Of a stretch of 64,000 nt of DNA, positions 51,045 to 59,342 are shown one piece after another. The position numbers and the translations under genes were made by a program. Below the pieces are notes generated by a model, which was not told the DNA's origin, ran no database searches, and saw only the letters and a list, made by a program, of their open reading frames with translations. Position 1 is the first letter of the stretch; each line of letters opens with the position of its first letter. Source of the stretch: CAXPZW01 sp049594615 (GTDB lineage Bacteria > Bacteroidota > Bacteroidia > Flavobacteriales_D > Sanyastnellaceae); contig JBMYJR010000010.1 in assembly GCA_049594615.1 (NCBI GenBank), positions 1 through 64,000 on the forward strand, read 5' to 3'.

Positions 51045-52415
51045 ATGCTTCTCGCTGCCAATCCCGGGCTGGACATCAATGCCCCCTGGTTGGTGATCAC
51101 CGCATCGGTCATCATCATCCTGTCCTACATCTGCAACCTCATCGCGCGCAAGACCAACATTCCAAGCGTGCTGCTGCTGATTTTGATGGGCATCCTCATC
51201 AAAGAGGGCCTCGACAGCCTTGAAATCCCTTGGCTCAATACCGAAGACGAGGGGCTGGTGCTGGAACTTTTGGGCACTGTTGGTCTGATTTTCATTGTGT
51301 TGGAGGCCGCCCTAGACCTCAAACTCACGCGGGAAAAATGGCCCATCATCTGGAAGAGTTTTGTGACTGCACTGGTGGCCCTGTTGCTCAGCTCTGGCGC
51401 CATAGCACTGATCATCCACCAGTTCATTTTGCCCGAGGCCACGGCTGCGGAAGGAGCCGCGGCTTGGGTCAAGTGTTTTACCTACGCCATTCCGCTTTCG
51501 ATCATGTCCAGCGCCATCATCATCCCTAGCGTGGCTGGGCTGGCCGAGGACCCCAAAGAATTCATGATTTACGAGTCCACCTTCTCGGACATCCTGGGGA
51601 TCATGTTCTTCTACCTGCTGCTCGGGAACGCCGATTCCACCACCGGGGGAGCTGTGGCCGGAAGCGTGGTGACCAACATCGCGCTCACGTTGCTGCTCAG
51701 CATCGTGGTAAGCTACGCGCTGTCTTGGCTTGTGCAGCGCATCACCGGCAACCTGAAGCTGTTCTTAACCATTGCGTGCTTGCTGCTGCTGTACCAAATT
51801 GGCAAGCTGGCGCACTTGTCTCCACTGGTGTTGATCTTGGTGTTTGGCCTGATGCTGAACAACCCCAAACTCTTCTGGCGCAGCAAGCTGCAACGGTTCG
51901 TGGACTTCGACCGCATCCACAGCGTAACCCACGAATTTCACCTGTTGACCCTGGAGACTGCATTCGTAGTGCGCACCTTTTTCTTTGTGATTTTCGGGAT
52001 CACCATTGTGCTCAGCTCGCTGCTGGACATCGGCATCGTATTCTATTCTCTGATGATGGTCGTGGCGCTGTATGTGGTGCGCCTGTTGGCCTTGCTGGTG
52101 TTCAACAAGAAGGACCTCTTTCCGCTTCTGTATGTGGCCCCGCGTGGGTTGATCACCATCCTGCTCTACTTCCAGATCCAAGGGAGCTACAGCGAGCAGT
52201 TCATCCCCGAATTCAACCAAGGGATCCTGCTGTTTGTGATCATCGCGACCTCGGTGGTGATGACCATTTCCCTCATTCAGAATGGGTTGGCCAGTGGACG
52301 CGTGCCACAGGAAGGCGAAATGCTACCAGAAAATGGTGAAGCACTACCAGCGAACGATGTAGATGTTCATCTTACAGAAAAGGATTCCGAAAGTGACGCG
52401 AGTTCTGCGGAATGA
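51045..52415 (+). CDS. Na+/H+ (cation:proton) antiporter, CPA1/NhaP type
   Basis: 456 residues with about 12 membrane helices; DINAPWLVITASVIIILSYICNLIARKTNIPSVLLLILMGILIKEGL starts the transporter fold. GTVGLIFIVLEAALDLKL and the AIPLSIMSSAIIIPSVAGL region fit the CPA superfamily core; FSDILGIMFFYLLLGNAD supplies acidic residues in a helix as in CPA1 exchangers. The C-terminal ~45 residues are acidic and soluble (EKDSESDASSAE). Probably exchanges Na+ or K+ for H+ at the inner membrane; the ion is not determinable here. Confidence 0.88.
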   Translation: MLLAANPGLDINAPWLVITASVIIILSYICNLIARKTNIPSVLLLILMGILIKEGLDSLEIPWLNTEDEGLVLELLGTVGLIFIVLEAALDLKLTREKWPIIWKSFVTALVALLLSSGAIALIIHQFILPEATAAEGAAAWVKCFTYAIPLSIMSSAIIIPSVAGLAEDPKEFMIYESTFSDILGIMFFYLLLGNADSTTGGAVAGSVVTNIALTLLLSIVVSYALSWLVQRITGNLKLFLTIACLLLLYQIGKLAHLSPLVLILVFGLMLNNPKLFWRSKLQRFVDFDRIHSVTHEFHLLTLETAFVVRTFFFVIFGITIVLSSLLDIGIVFYSLMMVVALYVVRLLALLVFNKKDLFPLLYVAPRGLITILLYFQIQGSYSEQFIPEFNQGILLFVIIATSVVMTISLIQNGLASGRVPQEGEMLPENGEALPANDVDVHLTEKDSESDASSAE

Positions 52416-52445
52416 GGCGATTTTTGCCGTTATTCAAATGCAGAC

Positions 52446-52799
52446 ATGTCTCAATCCTTGATCAACCTCAACGCCCTGCGTGCCATCTCACGCAACAACG
52501 AATCCTTCGTGCGGGAAGTGCTGGATGTATTCCAAGCCAACACCCCCAAGGATTTGGATCAGCTCGCCGGACACATCGGTGAGGGGCGAGGAGAACAAGT
52601 CCGCTACTTCGCACACAAGCTCAAGTCTTCCTGCTTTACCATCGGCTTTGAAAAAGGCTACGAGTTCTTCAAAGGGATTGAAACCGCCGCCGAAAAGCAA
52701 GAGCAAGACCGTTGGCAACCGCTGCTTGAGAGCGCACAAGAAGTCTGCGCCCAAGCCCTTTCTGAAATCCGAGCGCTGCTCAACCAGCCCCAGATGTAG
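52446..52799 (+). CDS. Histidine phosphotransfer (Hpt) domain protein
   Basis: 117 residues, a stand-alone Hpt. The phosphorylatable histidine is His57 in YFAHKLKSSCFTIG, the canonical H-K-L-K-[SG]-S context. The helices before it (FVREVLDVFQANTPKDLDQLAGHIGEGRGEQV) and after it (GYEFFKGIETAAEK) fit the four-helix bundle. It would carry phosphate between a hybrid kinase and a response regulator elsewhere; none is in the window. A GATTTTTG (one change from TAnnTTTG) lies 19 bp upstream. The next gene looks like a relative that lacks the histidine. Confidence 0.9.
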   Translation: MSQSLINLNALRAISRNNESFVREVLDVFQANTPKDLDQLAGHIGEGRGEQVRYFAHKLKSSCFTIGFEKGYEFFKGIETAAEKQEQDRWQPLLESAQEVCAQALSEIRALLNQPQM

Positions 52800-52888
52800 T
52801 CCATTTCTCACACGAGAGCAGGACACTTGACCACGAAGTAGGCGAAGCTCCTCGACTATCCTTGGTATTGAAAACAAGGCTATCGATT

Positions 52889-53260
52889 ATGATTGATCTC
52901 CACCTGCTCCTCCGCATCTCAAGCGATGACACTGAGTTTCGCAAACGCGTGATGACCAAGATTTACGCCAAGGGCCAAGCCTTTGAGCGGGAATTGCGCA
53001 ACGCCATCGGTCAAGGCAAATGGAACAACTGCTTCTACCTGCTGCAAGGGTTCTACAACCAGATCACCCCCTACGGCCAACTGTCCTTCCTCGAACAGAT
53101 CAACGACACCATGTCGGCCCTGCTGCACGAGACCGACTCCGCGCAAAAAGCCGCCGCTTGCAACCGCATCCTCCACCTGGTGGAAACCGGCTTACAGTCC
53201 ATCAACCCCATGACCGTGCGCCCGCAGGACACCCCTGCTACCCGTCAAATGGCTTCGTAA
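52889..53260 (+). CDS. Hpt-like four-helix protein without the phosphorylatable histidine (putative)
   Basis: 123 residues from ATG 52889 (MIDLHLLLRISSDDTEFRKRV). It aligns without gaps to the Hpt gene upstream with a constant offset of four: Ile40-Gly41-x-Gly43 matches Ile44-Gly45-x-Gly47, Tyr50 matches Tyr54, Gly63 matches Gly67, and Gln53 stands where His57 should be; Leu58-Lys59 become Phe-Tyr. Identity is low, so homology is inference. If right, it is an Hpt-fold protein that cannot be phosphorylated. Its 3' end overlaps dprA by 16 bp tail-to-tail. Confidence 0.65.
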   Translation: MIDLHLLLRISSDDTEFRKRVMTKIYAKGQAFERELRNAIGQGKWNNCFYLLQGFYNQITPYGQLSFLEQINDTMSALLHETDSAQKAAACNRILHLVETGLQSINPMTVRPQDTPATRQMAS

Positions 53261-54327
53261 CGCGTGCCGGGCAACACCCGGACGCGACCCAAACATTCCA
53301 ACTCCAACAGGCCCGCGGTCGTTTGCGACCCGGGCCTTTTTATGTACAACTCATCGCGGTGCACCGGACCAAACTGGGCCAACCACGCATGCAAGTCTTT
53401 CAAATGCGCAGGCACCGGAGTCAGAGATGCAGGCACGGTGCCTGTCCCCCAACCTAATTCGCGAACCACTTGCCCTGCGTCCACGGCCACAGCTGCCGCA
53501 TGGTGCACCAGCAATTGCAGGCAGCCTTGCGCAACGGTTTCATCCGGGCGTCCCGGCACAGCATACACTTCCCGATCGTAGCCGTGGGCCAACCGGGCAG
53601 TGATGAGCGAGCCGCCTTTGATCGCAGACTCCACCACCACCACCGCGTCCACCAATCCCGCGACAATGCGGTTGCGCCTTGGGAATGCCCCAGGAGTTGG
53701 GGTCTGCTCAAACGGACACTCGCTGATTACGGCCCCGCCTGAGGCGATCATGTTGTTGGCCAACGGGGCATGTTGGCGTGGAGAAACGGCGTGCAATCCC
53801 GCAGCGTGGACGCCCCAGGTTTCCAATCCACGCTCCAAGGCAGCCCTGTGTACGGCGCCGTCGATACCCAGCGCCAATCCGCTGACCACCACCACCCCGG
53901 GAGGCAAGTTGCGCACGAAGCTTTGGGTCCAACGCAAGCCCTTTTGGCTGCACCGGCGGGTGCCCACCACGGCCAGTACTTTTTTGCTGTTCCACGTAGG
54001 CGTGCCGCGGGTGAAGAGCACCAACGGAGCATCTTTGCATTGGCGCAAACGTTCAGGAAAAGCGTCTTGATGTCGGCCCCAGGCGAGCACACCTTGGGCC
54101 TCGGCCAACTCCAATTCAGATCGGGCATACTGCCAAGCCTTGCGCCGCGCTGCAGGACCAAAACGCTCGCGTTGTACAGCCGTCAGCCGGGCTTCCAATT
54201 CGGGGCCAAAGCCGTGGGTGATGAACGCGTGAGCGGTGCCTGAGAGTTCCAGTATTCGGGTCCATGCAGCAGGGCCTGCGCCGGGCAGCAATTGCAGGGC
54301 TAGTAGTGCGGTAAGTTCGACATCCAT
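53245..54327 (-). CDS. dprA: DNA-processing protein DprA
   Basis: 360 residues. DprA binds incoming single-stranded DNA and loads RecA during natural transformation. The Rossmann-like core shows VVGTRRCSQKGLRWTQSFVRNLPPGVVVVSGLALGIDGAVHRAALERG and, later, GAFPRRNRIVAGLVDAVVVVESAIKGGSLITARLAHGYDREVYAVPG. An N-terminal HhH-like helical domain and a C-terminal winged-helix module (LKDLHAWLAQFGPVHRDELYI...GLLELECLGRV) complete the family layout. The presence of dprA alone does not prove competence. Confidence 0.97.
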   Translation of the reverse strand: MDVELTALLALQLLPGAGPAAWTRILELSGTAHAFITHGFGPELEARLTAVQRERFGPAARRKAWQYARSELELAEAQGVLAWGRHQDAFPERLRQCKDAPLVLFTRGTPTWNSKKVLAVVGTRRCSQKGLRWTQSFVRNLPPGVVVVSGLALGIDGAVHRAALERGLETWGVHAAGLHAVSPRQHAPLANNMIASGGAVISECPFEQTPTPGAFPRRNRIVAGLVDAVVVVESAIKGGSLITARLAHGYDREVYAVPGRPDETVAQGCLQLLVHHAAAVAVDAGQVVRELGWGTGTVPASLTPVPAHLKDLHAWLAQFGPVHRDELYIKRPGSQTTAGLLELECLGRVRVLPGTRYEAI

Positions 54328-54396
54328 GGAGGCAAAATTCCAGCCTTGAACGGGGCTAAAAAAGGCATATCAGCTTTTGGCTTATACTTGTCCTCT

Positions 54397-56757
54397 ATGA
54401 CAGAACTAATGGTGCGTTTGGCTTTGTGGATGGCGGTTTTGCTGTTCCCTGCCGCGATGGCAGCGCAAACCCTAAAAGGGGAAGTGCGCGATGCTTCTAC
54501 AGGCGACCCGGTGGTGGGTGCTACCGTATCGCAAGACTCCAGTGTTGTAGCCGTGAGTGACGTCGACGGCCTATTTTCAGTGACCTACGACCCCAAGCGA
54601 CCAGCACTGGCCTTGACGGTTTCCGCCCTGGGATTCGACGACCTCACCCGTACCTTTGACCCACAAGCGCTGCCCGCCCGTCCTGTGGTATTTGCCCTGC
54701 AACCCGCCACCAACCGATTGGGCCTAGCGGTGGTCTCCGCGGGCAAGTTTGAACAAGACGTTTCCGAGCTCACCGTATCCATGGAGGTGCTGCAGCCTGG
54801 GCTCATAGAGGGCAAGAACACCCTCAATATGGACGAAGCCCTGCAACAAACCCCCGGGGTGGTGATTGTGGATTCCGAACCGCAAATCCGCGGGGGAAGC
54901 GGCTACAGTTTTGGCGCAGGCAGCCGCGTGCAGGTGTTGGTGGACGACTTGCCCTTGCTCTCCGGAGATGCCGGACGCCCGATCTGGGGATTCCTCCCGG
55001 TGGAAAACGTGGAGCAAGTGGAGGTCATCAAAGGCGCATCCAGCGTGCTCTACGGAAGTGCGGCGCTCTCCGGAGTCATCAACGTACGCACCGCACGACC
55101 TACCGACACGCCCACCACGCGCATCCAGACCTACCACGGCTTTTATTCGGATCCCCCCAACACCGAGGCCAAGTACTGGGACAACACCCACATGCTCTCG
55201 GGCGTCAACGCCTTCCATGCCCGAAAAATCGGGCGGCTGGATTTGGTCGTGGGACTGAGTTTGTTGGGAAACGACGGTTACAAAGGACCTGTTCTGGATA
55301 CGAGCGGGGCGCTTCCATCCGAAGGCTACAATCCGTTTGAAGTCAACACCTATGATGGCGAGAATCGGGCGCGCATCAATGTGAACACCCGTTACACCAG
55401 CTCAAAGATCTCCGGACTCAGCTTTGGCATCAACACCAACTGGCTCAAAGGAGAGTCGATATCCACGCTGATCTGGGAAAACGACAGCACAGGCATTTTT
55501 GGCACCTACACAGGGGCTGCCACACGAACCAAGCAAGTGGTGGGCACCGTCGACCCGTTTGTAGAGTACTTAAGCCCGAATGGCACCCGGCATGCCTTGC
55601 GCGGCCGCTGGCAAAGCCTAGACAACGACAACGACAACAACCAAGGCAACTTCTCGGATGTGTATTACGGGTCTTACCAGATCCAACGCGGCTTGGGTGA
55701 AGTGATGCTGACCGCCGGAATGGTGGGCCAGTACACCGATGCCCGAGGCCAGCTCTTCACCGGGGGCAATCCGGACGGCAACAACACGGCTTCCAACACC
55801 GCCGGGTTCTTGCAAGCAGATTGGAAACACGGGTTGTGGAACATTTCCGGTGGGATGCGTTACGAGTCCTTCACCATCAACGGCGAACAAGAAGGTCGCC
55901 CGGTATTCCGCGCTGGGGCCAATTATCAAGCTGCAGAGGCCACCTTCCTCCGCGCGAGTTTTGGACAGGGCTACCGCTTCCCTTCCATTGCAGAAAAATT
56001 CATCCAAACCGCTGTGGGCGTCGGGATCTATCCAAATCCAGACCTGCGTAGTGAAACCTCTTACAACGCTGAGGTCGGCCTCAAGCAAGGCTTCCAAATC
56101 GGGGAATTCAAAGGATATGCCGATGTCGCGCTGTTCTACCAGCGCTTCGAAAACTTCATCGAATTCACCTTCAACCAATGGGGTGTTCCGTTGGTTGATG
56201 ACTTGTTTGGGTTTGGATTCAAAAGCGTAAATACCGCCGATGCCGAAGTGGCTGGGGTCGACGCCAGTATTTTGGGAACCGGTACCATCGGCAAAGTGGA
56301 ATTCACCGCATTGGCCGGATACACCTACACGCGTCCACGTGCGCTGTACCCCGACTCGGTATATGCCGGGGAAGACCTGTCCTACAGTAGCACCAGTTCG
56401 TTCACCGAAAACAACCTGCTCAAGTACCGCATGCCCCACGTGGTACGTGCGGACCTGCAAGCCAACTACCAGTCCTTCGAAGTCGGGGTCAGCTACCGGT
56501 TCAATTCGTACATACAGAACGTAGACCAAGCCTTCTTCGATATTGAAGACTTCAATCTCCCTGGGGTGTCCTCTTGGCAAGCCGATCGCGCCTCTGGTGG
56601 AGACTCAGTGGTAGACTTGCGCGTAGGCTACCACGTGGCAGATCAGCACAAGGTGTCCCTGGTGGTCAACAACCTGTTCAACCGACTGTATGCCATTCGT
56701 CCGTTGGCCATTGAAAGCACGCGGCAAGTGGTACTCCAATACCTGATTGTCCTGTGA
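54397..56757 (+). CDS. TonB-dependent outer-membrane receptor
   Basis: 786 residues from ATG 54397 (54409 is also possible) with signal peptide ending AMAAQ. An N-terminal carboxypeptidase-regulatory-like domain (LKGEVRDASTGDPVVGATVSQDS, ~25-105) precedes the plug (~120-230: NTLNMDEALQQTPGVVIVDSEPQIRGGSGYSFGAGSRVQVLVDDLPLLSGD...VEQVEVIKGASSVLYGSAALSGVINVRTARP), then a long beta-barrel ending with RLYAIRPLAIESTRQVVLQYLIVL. There is no SusD partner nearby, so this is not a standard SusC glycan system; the ligand may be a metal complex, vitamin or peptide. It overlaps kdsB by GTGA. Confidence 0.93.
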   Translation: MTELMVRLALWMAVLLFPAAMAAQTLKGEVRDASTGDPVVGATVSQDSSVVAVSDVDGLFSVTYDPKRPALALTVSALGFDDLTRTFDPQALPARPVVFALQPATNRLGLAVVSAGKFEQDVSELTVSMEVLQPGLIEGKNTLNMDEALQQTPGVVIVDSEPQIRGGSGYSFGAGSRVQVLVDDLPLLSGDAGRPIWGFLPVENVEQVEVIKGASSVLYGSAALSGVINVRTARPTDTPTTRIQTYHGFYSDPPNTEAKYWDNTHMLSGVNAFHARKIGRLDLVVGLSLLGNDGYKGPVLDTSGALPSEGYNPFEVNTYDGENRARINVNTRYTSSKISGLSFGINTNWLKGESISTLIWENDSTGIFGTYTGAATRTKQVVGTVDPFVEYLSPNGTRHALRGRWQSLDNDNDNNQGNFSDVYYGSYQIQRGLGEVMLTAGMVGQYTDARGQLFTGGNPDGNNTASNTAGFLQADWKHGLWNISGGMRYESFTINGEQEGRPVFRAGANYQAAEATFLRASFGQGYRFPSIAEKFIQTAVGVGIYPNPDLRSETSYNAEVGLKQGFQIGEFKGYADVALFYQRFENFIEFTFNQWGVPLVDDLFGFGFKSVNTADAEVAGVDASILGTGTIGKVEFTALAGYTYTRPRALYPDSVYAGEDLSYSSTSSFTENNLLKYRMPHVVRADLQANYQSFEVGVSYRFNSYIQNVDQAFFDIEDFNLPGVSSWQADRASGGDSVVDLRVGYHVADQHKVSLVVNNLFNRLYAIRPLAIESTRQVVLQYLIVL

Positions 56758-57476
56758 AGATTGTCGGCATCATCCCGGCCCGGTATGGAAGCACGCGCTT
56801 TCCTGGAAAACCGTTGGCCGAACTGCGCGGCAAACCCATGATCCTGCACACGTTGGAATCGGCGTTGTCGAGCACGGCCTTGGAGCACGTTGTGGTTGCC
56901 ACCGATCACCCGGGCATTTACGAAACGGTGACCGCAGCTGGGCACCGGGCCGTCATGACCCGCGAAGACCACCCCTCCGGCACCGATCGTTGCTTGGAGG
57001 CGCTCCACCAGTTGGATGCGTCCGTAGAGGCGGTGATCAACATCCAAGGCGACGAACCTTTTGTGTCCCCCGAAGCCATTGCTGAACTGGCCGCATTGCT
57101 GCGCGCTGGGGCTCCTGTGGCCACGTTGTGTACACCCTTGCCCCGCGCCGAAGCAGCCAATCCCAACCGCGTCAAAGTGGTCAAAGATCTGCACGGGCGT
57201 GCGTTGTACTTCTCCCGCAGCATTGTGCCCTTCGACCGCGGCGGCGTTGCCCCGGAAAATTGCTTTTTACACCTAGGCATGTACGGCTATTCGCGTTCGG
57301 GGCTGGAAACCATCGCAGCGTTGGCGCCTTCAGACCTCGAACGCACCGAGTCGTTGGAACAACTCCGTTGGCTGGAGCACGGAGTCGAGATCCGCATTGC
57401 CGAAACCGCACATACCGCACACGGCGTGGACACCCCTGAAGATTTGGAAGCCCTCAACCGGCAACCCGGAAGTTGA
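56754..57476 (+). CDS. kdsB: 3-deoxy-manno-octulosonate cytidylyltransferase
   Basis: 240 residues, starting with GTG that overlaps the TonB receptor stop (GTGA). KdsB makes CMP-Kdo, the activated sugar for the LPS inner core. The nucleotide-binding motif IPARYGSTRFPGKPLAEL, VVVATDHPGIYE, HPSGTDRCLEAL, VINIQGDEPFV, YFSRSIVPFDR, HLGMYGYSR and ESLEQLRWLEHGVEIRI are canonical. An LPS-core enzyme coupled to an outer-membrane receptor is unusual but may just be tight packing. Confidence 0.97.
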   Translation: MKIVGIIPARYGSTRFPGKPLAELRGKPMILHTLESALSSTALEHVVVATDHPGIYETVTAAGHRAVMTREDHPSGTDRCLEALHQLDASVEAVINIQGDEPFVSPEAIAELAALLRAGAPVATLCTPLPRAEAANPNRVKVVKDLHGRALYFSRSIVPFDRGGVAPENCFLHLGMYGYSRSGLETIAALAPSDLERTESLEQLRWLEHGVEIRIAETAHTAHGVDTPEDLEALNRQPGS

Positions 57477-57514
57477 AAATCCCGTAAATTAGCGTGTCCG
57501 AATCCCCACGACAC

Positions 57515-58672
57515 ATGGCCTTGGAGTCCCATTTGCGTACGCTACTGTATGACCACGATTGCGTGATCATACCGGAATTTGGCGGCTTTTTGACCCGCTA
57601 CCGTCCGGCGCATATCCATGCGCTGCAGCAAACGCTTGTACCTCCTTCCAAGGTGCTCACCTTCAACCGCCGCCTGGTGTCCAACGACGGGCTGATCGCT
57701 CAGGAAATCATGCGGAGAGAAGGCGTTTCGTTTGACCAAGCCATGGCTCACATCCAGCATCGGGTGGCCGAGATGGAAATGGCCTTGGCCAGCACCCAAC
57801 GCGTGGTGCTCGAGGGGATTGGCACCTTTCATGCGGACGCCGCGGGCACGTTACAGTTCACGCCAGAAGCCGGTCAAAACTTCCTCAAGGATGCGTTTGG
57901 TCTTGCTTCGGTTGCACTGGACACCCCTGCTGCAATGGCCGCTGAGCCAGAAGTGGTGGAAACGGAGGTGGCCGCTGAGCCAGAAGCCGAGCCTGAGACC
58001 CCGGTGATCGTGCTCACCCCTTCCCCTGAAGCGACTCCCGCTCAAGTGGAACGTACGCCCGAAGCACCGCGCAAAAAGCGTCGCTGGATGGTGGCCGCAG
58101 TAGCGCTGCCTTTGGTGGCGGCCGGTGTGTATTTCATGCGCGACACCTTGCCGCTCAACGGCCAGAGGTTTGGATTTCTCAATGCCCCCTCTCCGGTGGT
58201 AGCCTCTGAGTTCCAACCCCGCTTTCCCGAGGAGGACATTGTCTTCCCGGCCACAGACGATCAAAACCGCATCGCTGCCATTGCGGAAAGCAACCCCAGT
58301 TTGGCCAGCATTTTCTTCGATTTCGAAGTAAACGAAATGAGCCCCGGCGGCATTCGCGTGGTGCTCAACGCGGCTGAAACAGCTGCTGACACGCCAACTC
58401 CTGAACCCGCTGCCGAAACGCCTGCACCCGCACCGGCCAATTCCAACTTGGACGTGTACTTCGTGGTGGGCGGCGCATTCAGCAAAAAAGCCAACGCCGA
58501 CCGTTTGGTGGGCACCCTCCAAGCCAAAGGCTTTGACGCCTATGTGTTTGGCCAGTCACGCGGGCTGCACTTGGTGTGCTACGGCAGCTATACCAACAAA
58601 GTAGCCGCGCGTAAAGCCCTGGCAGAGGTAAAGGCCTCTGAGAACGCCAAAGCTTGGCTCAAGCGCCACTGA
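57515..58672 (+). CDS. HU-like (CCDC81-type) and SPOR domain inner-membrane protein
   Basis: 385 residues from ATG 57515; a GTG at 57494 is in frame. Two N-terminal HU-like modules (LRTLLYDHDCVIIPEFGGFLTRYRPA; ILTFNRRLVSNDGLIAQEIMRREGVSFDQAMAHI) match the bacterial HU-CCDC81 pattern, where the fold has been recruited away from DNA. A Pro/Glu-rich linker, one membrane helix (RWMVAAVALPLVAAGVYFM, ~190-210) and a periplasmic Ala/Pro linker follow. The C-terminal SPOR domain (DVYFVVGGAFSKKANADRLVGTLQAKGFDAYVFG, ~310-385) binds denuded septal peptidoglycan. Probable role in cell division or septal murein; typical of Bacteroidota. Confidence 0.9.
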   Translation: MALESHLRTLLYDHDCVIIPEFGGFLTRYRPAHIHALQQTLVPPSKVLTFNRRLVSNDGLIAQEIMRREGVSFDQAMAHIQHRVAEMEMALASTQRVVLEGIGTFHADAAGTLQFTPEAGQNFLKDAFGLASVALDTPAAMAAEPEVVETEVAAEPEAEPETPVIVLTPSPEATPAQVERTPEAPRKKRRWMVAAVALPLVAAGVYFMRDTLPLNGQRFGFLNAPSPVVASEFQPRFPEEDIVFPATDDQNRIAAIAESNPSLASIFFDFEVNEMSPGGIRVVLNAAETAADTPTPEPAAETPAPAPANSNLDVYFVVGGAFSKKANADRLVGTLQAKGFDAYVFGQSRGLHLVCYGSYTNKVAARKALAEVKASENAKAWLKRH

Positions 58673-58678
58673 TCCGGC

Positions 58679-58686
58679 TATCTTCG
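58679..58686 (+). promoter_or_regulatory. -7-like element before the HAD gene
   Basis: TATCTTCG (one change from TAnnTTTG), 17 bp before the GTG start at 58704. Confidence 0.35.
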
Positions 58687-58703
58687 CAGGCAAATCACCT
58701 GCC

Positions 58704-59342
58704 GTGCACCAACCCCTTCCCTCCGAAATCGATGCCATCATTTTTGACTTTGGTGGCGTTCTGTTCGACATCGATTACTCCGCTCCAGCACGCGCATTCA
58801 AATCGCTAGGAGTCCAGAACTTTGAAGGGCTATACTCCAAGGCCAACCAAAACGATTTGTTCGACCGTCTGGAGGTGGGCACCATCTCCAACGCTGATTT
58901 TCTGGAAGAGCTGCGCCAACTCACAGGCGGCACCTTGACCACTGCACAAGTGCTCTGGGCATGGAACGCGATTTTGACGGGCATCCCCGTTGGGCGCGTG
59001 GAAGCGCTGCACAGCCTGCAGGGCCGTTTCCGCTGTTTTCTGCTGAGCAACACCAATGCTATCCATGTGGCGGCTTTTGAGCCCATGGTGGACGACGCGG
59101 TGGGGCTCGCCCACTTCAAATCGGCGTTCGAAAAAACACATTACTCCAACGAGATCGGCATGCGCAAACCGCACCCCGAGACGTACCTGGAAGTATGTAA
59201 ATGGCACAGCTTGACTCCCAGCCGCACGCTGTTCATCGACGACTCCCCTCAGCACGTGGAAGGGGCGCTGAAAGCAGGGCTACACGCCTACCACCTGGTG
59301 GTGGAAAAAGAAGACATTCGTGACGTGATTGCGCGGCTTTGA
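58704..59342 (+). CDS. HAD-family phosphatase (subclass IA)
   Basis: 212 residues from GTG 58704. HAD motif I is IIFDFGGVLFDID (nucleophile Asp near residue 14), motif II LLSNTNAIH, motif III Lys in GMRKPHPETYLEV and motif IV FIDDSPQHVEGA. The alpha cap between motifs I and II places it in the YihX/alpha-D-glucose-1-phosphatase-like group that acts on sugar or nucleotide phosphates. Its stop directly abuts the convergent stop of the next gene. Confidence 0.92.
   Translation: MHQPLPSEIDAIIFDFGGVLFDIDYSAPARAFKSLGVQNFEGLYSKANQNDLFDRLEVGTISNADFLEELRQLTGGTLTTAQVLWAWNAILTGIPVGRVEALHSLQGRFRCFLLSNTNAIHVAAFEPMVDDAVGLAHFKSAFEKTHYSNEIGMRKPHPETYLEVCKWHSLTPSRTLFIDDSPQHVEGALKAGLHAYHLVVEKEDIRDVIARL

Noticed and set aside
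54397..56757. A SusC/SusD-type polysaccharide locus
   Set aside because: The receptor has no SusD-like lipoprotein or glycoside hydrolase next to it, so it is treated as a generic TonB-dependent receptor.
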